In this document: piece after piece, positions 24,978-31,165 of the stretch
Position numbering within the stretch: the first letter of the stretch is position 1
Layout of the letters: every line of letters begins with the position of its first letter
NCBI GenBank assembly: GCA_913061465.1
Contig: CAJXSU010000016.1
Location: 1-36,603 of the forward strand
DNA: 36,603 bases
Direction: 5' to 3'
Origin: an uncultured Flavobacterium sp.
GTDB lineage: Bacteria; Bacteroidota; Bacteroidia; Flavobacteriales; Flavobacteriaceae
Made by a program: the position numbers and the translations under genes
Notes under the pieces: generated by a model
Told to the model about the DNA's origin: nothing
The model's input: the letters and a program-made list of their open reading frames with translations, nothing else
Database searches by the model: none

Positions 24978-26432
24978 ATGCCAAAAAGAGAACGGAATAA
25001 ATTTGTTAAAAGAGGTCAAGTATTAGAATTAATAATTGAAGATTATGCCTTTGGTGGAAAAGGAATAGCTAGAATAAGATCTGAAGATGGTGAATTTGTT
25101 GTATTTGTTCCTAACACAATACCTGGACAAAAAGTAAAAGCTCAAGTAAAAAAATCAAATAAAAATTATGCTGAATGTAATTTAATTGATGTTATAGAAA
25201 ACTCTGTCGATGAAGTTGCAGTGCCGTATCAAGATATTCCTGGTGCACCTTACATTCAATTACCAATAGAATTACAACATCATTATAAGAAAGAAAGTAC
25301 TTTATCTCTCTTTAAGCGTATTGGAAAAGTATCTAATATTGAAGAACTTTTTGATGAATTGGTTACATCACCGAATGTGTTTCATTATCGGAATAAAATG
25401 GAATATGGTTTTTCTGCCATTGGTTATGATAGAATTAATAAAACAGATATTGATATTTTTACTTTAGGATTTAAAAGACGTGGTGTTTGGTGGATGGGAG
25501 ATAATCTAGAGAAAGACTCTGGGCTTTTTGATGCTTTGGTTGAGGATAATATTAGTGCCATAAGAAAGTATTGTGAAGCAACTGGCTTAGCTCCATGGCA
25601 TGGCCCAAAGAGAGTTGGTTTTTTTCGTTATTTTGTAGTTAGAAAATCCTACAAGACCGATCATCTTTTATTTAATTTAGTCACAACATCTTATGATCTT
25701 CCTAAATTTGACTTGAACGCCTTTTCCAGGTTGTTACAAGATATTTTTAAAGATAGGTTTGCTGGGCTTTTACATTCAATTAATGATGAAACAGGTGATA
25801 GAACTCTTGCAACCGCAGGAACAAGTAAATTGATTGCGGGAAAAGATAAGATTATAGAAGAGTTATTAGGATTGAATTTTGAAATAAGTATGAAAAGTTT
25901 CTTTCAAACCAATCCAAAATCTGCAGAGAAACTATATTCTAAAGTAATAGAATATGCATTGGAAAATAAAGAAGCCATAGACAACACAATTGTTATGGAC
26001 TTATTCTGTGGAACAGGAACTATTGGTCAAATCTTAGCTTCAAGAAGCACTAATGCTAAAATTATTGGGGTAGATATTGTTGCCTCTGCTATTAAAGATG
26101 CTATACAAAATGCAAAAAGAAACAATATAAGAGGGTTGGAATTCTATACAGCAGATGTAGGAAATTTTCTTTACGAACATCCTCAATATAAAAATAAAAT
26201 TAGAACTATTATTTTAGACCCTTCACGTGCGGGGATTGCTCCTAAAACACTTCTTAAAATTATTGCAATTAATGCAGAACGTATAGTATATGTTTCATGT
26301 AATCCTGCCACTCAAGCAAGAGATACAGAAGAAATGATGAAGTATGGTTATGAGATTAAAAAAATAAGTTTGGTTGATCAGTTTCCTCACACATCACATA
26401 TTGAAACAGTTGTGTTGTTTGAAAAAATATAG
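24978..26432 (+). CDS. Class I SAM-dependent 23S rRNA (uracil-C5)-methyltransferase, RlmD/RumA-like, without Fe-S cysteines
   Basis: A 484-residue RNA m5U methyltransferase. Residues ~8-74 form a TRAM RNA-binding domain (GGKGIARI...VPNTIPGQ). The catalytic domain has the SAM loop DLFCGTGTIG (341-350), FFQTNP (308-313), LDPSRAGI (413-420), nucleophile C441 in VSCNP and the general base E476 in HIETV. E. coli RlmD binds a [4Fe-4S] cluster through three cysteines in the CxxxxxCGGC region after the TRAM domain plus one further Cys. Here the region reads VPYQDIPGAPYIQLPIELQ (82-100) with no cysteine, so the cluster is missing. Target U1939 or U747-like is inferred from family only. Its neighbours DUF6452/DUF6048 are common companions in Flavobacteriia. 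Confidence 0.9.
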   Translation: MPKRERNKFVKRGQVLELIIEDYAFGGKGIARIRSEDGEFVVFVPNTIPGQKVKAQVKKSNKNYAECNLIDVIENSVDEVAVPYQDIPGAPYIQLPIELQHHYKKESTLSLFKRIGKVSNIEELFDELVTSPNVFHYRNKMEYGFSAIGYDRINKTDIDIFTLGFKRRGVWWMGDNLEKDSGLFDALVEDNISAIRKYCEATGLAPWHGPKRVGFFRYFVVRKSYKTDHLLFNLVTTSYDLPKFDLNAFSRLLQDIFKDRFAGLLHSINDETGDRTLATAGTSKLIAGKDKIIEELLGLNFEISMKSFFQTNPKSAEKLYSKVIEYALENKEAIDNTIVMDLFCGTGTIGQILASRSTNAKIIGVDIVASAIKDAIQNAKRNNIRGLEFYTADVGNFLYEHPQYKNKIRTIILDPSRAGIAPKTLLKIIAINAERIVYVSCNPATQARDTEEMMKYGYEIKKISLVDQFPHTSHIETVVLFEKI

Positions 26433-26451
26433 TAATTGATGTAATTTAATC

Positions 26452-26478
26452 GTATCAAAATTGTTGTACTTTTGATAC
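26452..26478 (+). promoter_or_regulatory. Perfect 9-bp inverted repeat overlapping a promoter
   Basis: GTATCAAAA (26452-26460) and TTTTGATAC (26470-26478) are exact inverted copies separated by 9 bases. The right arm overlaps the -7 box TACTTTTG (26467-26474; exact TAnnTTTG) of the pterin dehydratase gene. No T tract follows, so an operator for a dimeric repressor fits better than an intrinsic terminator for the upstream gene. Confidence 0.5.
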
Positions 26479-26493
26479 AAATACAAGCTAATA

Positions 26494-26784
26494 ATGAAAA
26501 AACTAACAGAAGTCGAAATTGAGAAAAAATTGAAAGACTTACCAGATTGGGATTATTATGAAAACGCCTTGCATTCAGAATTTGAATTTGAAAATTTTAA
26601 AAATTGTATGAGTGCTATGATGAGAATAGCTTTTGAGTGTGAAAAACTAAATCATCATCCGGAATGGACTAATATTTACAATATTCTAGAGATTAAACTA
26701 ACAACTCATGATGCTGGAGGAGTTACAGAATTAGATTTTAAATTGGCAGAGGCCATGGAGAATATTGTAGAAGTTGAAGAGTAA
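26494..26784 (+). CDS. 4a-hydroxytetrahydrobiopterin dehydratase (pterin-4a-carbinolamine dehydratase)
   Basis: A 96-residue protein of the PCD/DCoH family, which dehydrates 4a-hydroxytetrahydropterin formed by aromatic amino acid hydroxylases. The family signature is complete: E-K-L-N-H-H-P-E-W (residues 50-58, the HHP catalytic core), then TNIYNILEIKLTTHDAGGVTELD with the third catalytic His in TTHD. Length matches the family. The hydroxylase partner (phhA) is not in the window. It has its own promoter embedded in an inverted repeat and is followed after 23 bases by the DUF6452 gene. Confidence 0.96.
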   Translation: MKKLTEVEIEKKLKDLPDWDYYENALHSEFEFENFKNCMSAMMRIAFECEKLNHHPEWTNIYNILEIKLTTHDAGGVTELDFKLAEAMENIVEVEE

Positions 26785-26807
26785 TAACGATTAGCTACAG
26801 ATCTAAA

Positions 26808-27281
26808 ATGAAAAAACACTATTTATTATTATCATTTATTGCCCTGCTAGTCTCTAGTTGTGAAAAGGATGACTTTTGTATTGAACCTGTTACTCCTAAT
26901 ATGGTTATTCGTTTTTATAATGCAACTAATATTACACAGACCAAGCCTGTAGAAAACCTATCTGTTAATCCAGAGGGTTTAGATGAACTTTATTCTAATG
27001 CTAATTTAGATTCTATTTTAATTCCATTAGATGTTACAAGTAACCAAATTATTTATAACCTCTCCTCTGAAAGTAATATAGATGTTATCACAATAAACTA
27101 TGATGTGGAAGAAGTATTTGTTTCTAGGTCATGTGGATTCAAAGCAATTTTCAATAATGTGAGTGTTTCTTCAGATGTTTCTAATGACTGGATTATTGGA
27201 TTAACGGAGACCTTAGAAAACACCATTACAATACCAACAATAGATAATGAGACTGCAGCCCATGTTAAAATCTTTCATTAA
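26808..27281 (+). CDS. DUF6452 family lipoprotein
   Basis: A 157-residue predicted lipoprotein: MKKHYLLLSFIALLVSSC gives a classic signal with lipobox cysteine C18. The early CEKDDFCIEP..P.MVIRFYN pattern and a mostly beta, Asn/Thr/Asp-rich body are typical of DUF6452, a Bacteroidota-only family of unknown function. Its 3' end overlaps the start of the DUF6048 gene by 20 bases, and the two families usually occur as a pair, suggesting a joint role in the cell envelope. Confidence 0.85.
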   Translation: MKKHYLLLSFIALLVSSCEKDDFCIEPVTPNMVIRFYNATNITQTKPVENLSVNPEGLDELYSNANLDSILIPLDVTSNQIIYNLSSESNIDVITINYDVEEVFVSRSCGFKAIFNNVSVSSDVSNDWIIGLTETLENTITIPTIDNETAAHVKIFH

Positions 27282-27954
27282 GATTTGTTTTTTAATCATT
27301 TTTGTACGTGTTTCTGCGCAACAAAATAATGACTCAATACCTAAAGATAGTATTGTATATAAGACTAATTATGGTCTCAGGGTTGGAATAGATATTAGTA
27401 AACCTATTAGATCTTTATTACAAAATTATAATAGTGGGATAGAGATTGTTGGCGATTATAGAATTTCTAAAAAATGGTATGTAGCTTCAGAACTTGGAAA
27501 TGAAAAATTTACAACAAGTGAGGACTTCACAAACTCAACCTCTAGAGGGAGTTATATTAAAATTGGATTAAACTATAACTCTTACAATAATTGGCTTGAC
27601 ATGAATAATGAAATCTTCACTGGTTTTCGTTATGGTTTTGCTACGTTTGAACAAACACTAAATAATTATCAAATAAACAGCAATCCCTTATTACCCTCAT
27701 TAACTAATAATACACCTTATACAGAGAACGGACTCACAGCTCATTGGTCTGAAATACTATTAGGGTTCAGGGCAGAAGTGTATTCAAATATTTTTATAAC
27801 TTTCAGTGGATCTTATAAAATAATGATTAGTTTAAAAGATCCGGTAAATTTTAAAACTCATTATGCACCAGGTTTTAATAGAATATATACTAGTAATACA
27901 GGTTTTGGATTCAACTACACAATTTCATATTTAATTCCTTTTCGTAAAAAATAA
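27262..27954 (+). CDS. DUF6048 family outer-membrane-like protein
   Basis: A 230-residue exported protein. The ATG at 27262 is followed at once by a signal peptide (MLKSFIKICFLIIFVRVSAQQ, cleavage expected after SA); an in-frame ATG 15 bases earlier (27247) would put five extra residues in front and is less likely. The mature part has alternating amphipathic strands ending in aromatic residues (YYIKIGLNYNSY-like, GFRYGFATFEQTL, IFITFSGSYKIMIS, GFGFNYTISYLIPF), consistent with a small beta-barrel; the last residues FRKK are atypical for a BAM signal. It overlaps the DUF6452 gene, implying coupled expression. Confidence 0.85.
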   Translation: MLKSFIKICFLIIFVRVSAQQNNDSIPKDSIVYKTNYGLRVGIDISKPIRSLLQNYNSGIEIVGDYRISKKWYVASELGNEKFTTSEDFTNSTSRGSYIKIGLNYNSYNNWLDMNNEIFTGFRYGFATFEQTLNNYQINSNPLLPSLTNNTPYTENGLTAHWSEILLGFRAEVYSNIFITFSGSYKIMISLKDPVNFKTHYAPGFNRIYTSNTGFGFNYTISYLIPFRKK

Positions 27955-27998
27955 CTTTATTTTTTACTAACTTAACTCCTCATATAAAAATTAATACC

Positions 27999-28946
27999 AT
28001 GAATAAAATACCTAGCGTTAATTTAGCTGATTTTTTATCTAATGATATCTCAAAAAAACAACAATTTATTGATGACATAGGTCATGCATACGAAAATATC
28101 GGCTTTATCGCTTTAAAAGGACATTTTTTAGATGATGCGCTTGTAGACGAATTGTATGAACAAATTAAAGATTTTTTTGAACTCCCTGTTGATGTTAAAA
28201 GAAAATACGAAGTTCCAGGAATCGGTGGTCAGCGTGGTTATGTCTCCTTCGGAAAAGAAAGTGCTAAAGGAAAAAAAGAAGGCGATCTAAAAGAATTTTG
28301 GCATTTTGGACAATATGTTGAAAATAATTCTGCATTAGAATTAGAGTATCCTAAAAATGTTTTTGTTAACGAATTACCTAAATTTAATCAGGTTGGTAAA
28401 ACAACCTACCGAATGTTAGAAAAAACTGCAAAATATGTGTTACGCTCTCTAGCTATTCATCTAGGATTAGATGAAAAGTATTTTGATCAGTATATCCATA
28501 ATGGAAATAGTATTTTAAGACCTATACACTACCCTCCTATTAAGTCTGAACCAAAAAATGCAGTGAGAGCTGCTGCACATGGTGATATTAATTTAATTAC
28601 TTTATTAATGGGCGCCCAAGGAAAAGGTTTGCAAGTTCAAAATCTAAAAGGCGAATGGATAGACGCCATTGCCGAACCAGATGAAATTATGATTAATGTT
28701 GGAGACATGTTATCGAGACACAGTAATAATAAATTAAAATCAACAATACATAGGGTTATTAACCCACCAAAAGAATTATGGGGCACCTCTAGATATTCCA
28801 TTCCTTTCTTTTTACACCCGGTTAGTAACATGAAATTAGATGTGCTAGAGGGATGTATAGATCAGAATAATCCAAAAGAATTTGATGATATTACTGCTGG
28901 AGATTTTTTAAACGAGCGTTTACGTGAATTGGGCTTAACTAAGTAG
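27999..28946 (+). CDS. 2-oxoglutarate/Fe(II)-dependent oxygenase, isopenicillin N synthase family
   Basis: A 315-residue cytosolic non-haem iron oxygenase. The N-terminal DIOX_N region (IPSVNLADFLS...GFIALKGH, 4-42) and the C-terminal double-stranded beta-helix are both present. Iron ligands are H194 and D196 in AAHGDIN and H251 in STIHRVINP; R265-Y-S267 is the RxS motif that binds the 2-oxoglutarate carboxylate, so this is a 2OG user rather than a true IPNS. The GGQRGYVSFGKE segment (76-87) is common in uncharacterised flavobacterial members. Substrate unknown. The SUI1 gene follows after 6 bases. Confidence 0.93.
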   Translation: MNKIPSVNLADFLSNDISKKQQFIDDIGHAYENIGFIALKGHFLDDALVDELYEQIKDFFELPVDVKRKYEVPGIGGQRGYVSFGKESAKGKKEGDLKEFWHFGQYVENNSALELEYPKNVFVNELPKFNQVGKTTYRMLEKTAKYVLRSLAIHLGLDEKYFDQYIHNGNSILRPIHYPPIKSEPKNAVRAAAHGDINLITLLMGAQGKGLQVQNLKGEWIDAIAEPDEIMINVGDMLSRHSNNKLKSTIHRVINPPKELWGTSRYSIPFFLHPVSNMKLDVLEGCIDQNNPKEFDDITAGDFLNERLRELGLTK

Positions 28947-28952
28947 AATTTT

Positions 28953-29279
28953 ATGGATTTTAAAGATCAACTGAAAAGTTTATTCCCAGATCACGAAATA
29001 CAAGATGAACCCGTTAAGTTTGATAATTCTAATATTTGGTTACAAGATGAACCACTTTTATGTAAATATGAAAAACGTAAGGGGAAACCAATTACTATTA
29101 TTGAGGGCTATAACGGTGCTGCTAAAGATTTTAAAATTTTAGCCAAAGAAATAAAAACTAAACTTAGTGTTGGTGGCAGTTTTAAAAATGAAAGCATTAT
29201 TATACAAGGTGATTATAGAGATAAAATAATGAAAATATTACAGAATAAAGGTTTTTCGGTTAAACGTGTCGGGGGTTAA
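28953..29279 (+). CDS. SUI1/eIF1-like translation initiation factor (YciH family)
   Basis: A 108-residue protein. The C-terminal ~70 residues are the SUI1 domain: K-R-K-G-K-P-I-T-I-I-E-G-Y (43-55), then KDFKILAKEIKTKLSVGGS and a final NKGFSVKRVGG, corresponding to the basic loop and the K-x-x-G-G ending of YciH. The N-terminal ~40 residues are an acidic variable region. By analogy with eIF1 and E. coli YciH it would bind the 30S subunit and influence start-site fidelity. Placed 6 bases after the oxygenase gene and 24 before the phosphorylase gene, in one unit. Confidence 0.93.
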   Translation: MDFKDQLKSLFPDHEIQDEPVKFDNSNIWLQDEPLLCKYEKRKGKPITIIEGYNGAAKDFKILAKEIKTKLSVGGSFKNESIIIQGDYRDKIMKILQNKGFSVKRVGG

Positions 29280-29303
29280 GCTATTTTAAATTTATTACTT
29301 AAG

Positions 29304-30173
29304 ATGAAATTAAAAGATTCAGAACTAATTTTAAATGATGATGGTAGTATTTATCATTTAAACTTAAAACCAGAAAACATTTCTAATGATTTAATTTTTG
29401 TTGGAGATCCAGATCGAGTAGATAAAGTTACCAAACACTTTGACTCTATTGAGTTTTCAACTCATAAGAGAGAATTTAAAACTACAACAGGAACTTACAA
29501 AAACAAGAGAATATCTGTAATTTCAACAGGAATTGGTGCAGATAATATCGATATTGTTTTAAATGAATTAGATGCTTTAGTAAATATTAATTTAAAAACT
29601 AAAACAGTTAAGAAAAATCATACACCTCTTAATATCATAAGAATTGGTACATCTGGTTCTTTACAAAAAGATATCCCTATTGATAGCTTCTTGATGAGTA
29701 CTTACGCCCTAGATATTAATGGAATGTTACGCTCTTACCAAACTCAAAATATATCTCATCCTGAAGTAGAAGACGCTTTTGTAAACCATACACAATGGGA
29801 TGAAAAAAAATGTTATCCATTGGTAATTTCTAATAATAAATTACTAGAATCTAAAATCACTTCTGATATAATTTATAAAGGAATGACGGCAACAGCTGGA
29901 GGATTTTATGGTCCTCAGGGAAGAACACTACGTTTAGCAGTTAAAGACCCCTATCTAAATAGTAAAATAGATACTTTTGACTATAAAGGAATTAAAGTCA
30001 CTAATTTAGAAATGGAAACATCAGCTATCTACGGATTGGCTAAACTATTAGGACATCGAGCATGTTCTATGAATGCAATTATTGCTAATAGAGCGTTAGG
30101 TAAATTTAGTAAAAACCCTGATCAGGTTATTGGAAATTTAATCCTTTACACGTTAGAAAAATTAGTGAATTAA
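29304..30173 (+). CDS. Nucleoside phosphorylase (uridine phosphorylase type)
   Basis: A 289-residue member of the NP-I purine/uridine phosphorylase family, which splits nucleosides with phosphate into base and ribose-1-phosphate. Visible motifs are VGDPDRV (33-39, phosphate loop), STGIGADNIDIVLNEL (74-89), RIGTSGSL (113-120) and VTNLEMETSAIYGLAKLLGH, in which the Glu of EMET binds ribose hydroxyls. The spacing and the EMETSA motif fit the uridine phosphorylase branch better than DeoD or MtnN. It ends the run of plus-strand genes that starts at 27999. Confidence 0.88.
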   Translation: MKLKDSELILNDDGSIYHLNLKPENISNDLIFVGDPDRVDKVTKHFDSIEFSTHKREFKTTTGTYKNKRISVISTGIGADNIDIVLNELDALVNINLKTKTVKKNHTPLNIIRIGTSGSLQKDIPIDSFLMSTYALDINGMLRSYQTQNISHPEVEDAFVNHTQWDEKKCYPLVISNNKLLESKITSDIIYKGMTATAGGFYGPQGRTLRLAVKDPYLNSKIDTFDYKGIKVTNLEMETSAIYGLAKLLGHRACSMNAIIANRALGKFSKNPDQVIGNLILYTLEKLVN

Positions 30174-30254
30174 GAGATGAATAGATTAAAATTCAAGAAA
30201 AAGATTAAAAATGTATTTAAAAAATAAGTACATTTAAATATAAAATTATAATTT

Positions 30255-30422
30255 ATGAAAAGATATATTTATGTTTCCATCTGTGTACTTGGTTTAATCA
30301 GTTTTACATCTTGTAGAAGCACTTCAAAACCTTGTGGATTGGCTGATAAGTTTATGAAATCTTCAGAGGAATCTCAAAAGAAAGACTATATAAACCAGCC
30401 ACTAAAATTGATAAAATCCTAG
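30255..30422 (+). CDS. Small predicted lipoprotein (55 residues)
   Basis: ATG at 30255 opens a 55-codon frame. Residues 1-20 are a lipoprotein signal (hydrophobic VSICVLGLISFTSC, lipobox Cys20), followed by RSTSKPCGLADKF and a short Lys/Ser-rich tail. A mature peptide of only 36 residues with a second Cys at 27 would be lipid-anchored. I do not recognise a named family, although similar SCRSxxKPCGLA-type mini-lipoproteins occur in related bacteria. It sits 81 bases after the nucleoside phosphorylase and convergent to ung. Confidence 0.65.
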   Translation: MKRYIYVSICVLGLISFTSCRSTSKPCGLADKFMKSSEESQKKDYINQPLKLIKS

Positions 30423-30466
30423 TTTTTTATTCATTAATATTTGAGTTTATTTATAAAGAAGCAAAA

Positions 30467-31129
30467 TTACCAAACAATCTCTTTTAGAGTTTTGTTTTTA
30501 AGATATTCATTTGTTTTAGAAAAATGCTTACAACCAAACCAACCTCTCCATGCTCCTAGTGGTGAAGGATGTGGTGCAACTAAAACTTTATGTTTATTGA
30601 GATTTATAAGTTTAATCTTACTTTGTGCAAATTTCCCCCAAAGTAAAAAAACTAGATGTTCTTTCTGTTGGGAAACCTCATTAATAACAGCATCTGTAAA
30701 TTGCTCCCAACCTTTATTTTGATGACTTCCTGCTTCACCTTCACGAACTGTCAACGTTGAATTTAACAACAAGACACCTTGCCTAGCCCAAGATGATAAA
30801 TTTCCAGATGTGGGAATGGGTTTATCAAGATCTGATTGTAATTCTTTAAAAATATTTTTTAATGATGGTGGTTGTTTAATATTATCCATAACAGAAAAGC
30901 ACAAACCGTTTGCTTGACCTTTACCATGATAAGGATCCTGACCAATAATTACTACTTTTAAATTTTTGAATGAACATGAATTAAAAGCTGAAAATATCTT
31001 ATTTTCTTCAGGATAACAACGATTATTAACATATTCAAATTTTACAAATCTTGAGAGGTTTTTGAAAGACTCTCTCTCAAATTCTGGTTGTAAGATATTT
31101 TTCCAGTTTTCCTCAATATTAATAATCAT
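30467..31129 (-). CDS. ung: Uracil-DNA glycosylase (family 1, Ung)
   Basis: A 220-residue base-excision repair enzyme that removes uracil from DNA. The water-activating loop GQDPYHG (63-69, Asp65) and the Leu-intercalation/catalytic loop HPSPLG (187-192, His187) are present, as is LLNSTLTVREGEAGSH (121-136), a family hallmark. The last loop reads HPSPLGAWRGWFG where most Ung have HPSPLSAxRGFFG, a minor variation. It diverges from mutS2, with an exact -7 box on the minus strand at 31153-31160. Confidence 0.97.
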   Translation of the reverse strand: MIINIEENWKNILQPEFERESFKNLSRFVKFEYVNNRCYPEENKIFSAFNSCSFKNLKVVIIGQDPYHGKGQANGLCFSVMDNIKQPPSLKNIFKELQSDLDKPIPTSGNLSSWARQGVLLLNSTLTVREGEAGSHQNKGWEQFTDAVINEVSQQKEHLVFLLWGKFAQSKIKLINLNKHKVLVAPHPSPLGAWRGWFGCKHFSKTNEYLKNKTLKEIVW

Positions 31130-31137
31130 TCTTTTGT

Positions 31138-31145
31138 TATTTTTG
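31138..31145 (+). promoter_or_regulatory. -7 promoter box for mutS2
   Basis: TATTTTTG, exact TAnnTTTG; start expected near 31152, about 14 bases before the TTG start codon. It faces the ung promoter. Confidence 0.55.
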
Positions 31146-31152
31146 TATACTC

Positions 31153-31160
31153 CAAATATA
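31153..31160 (-). promoter_or_regulatory. -7 promoter box for ung
   Basis: Minus-strand TATATTTG, exact TAnnTTTG; start expected near 31146, about 17 bases before the ung ATG. The mutS2 box lies only 7 bases away on the other strand, so the predicted start points cross. Confidence 0.55.
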
Positions 31161-31165
31161 AAGGT

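Noticed and set aside
30441-30722. Plus-strand 93-codon frame opposite ung
   Set aside because: Lies antisense to a clear uracil-DNA glycosylase, has no family features and no promoter; a shadow frame.
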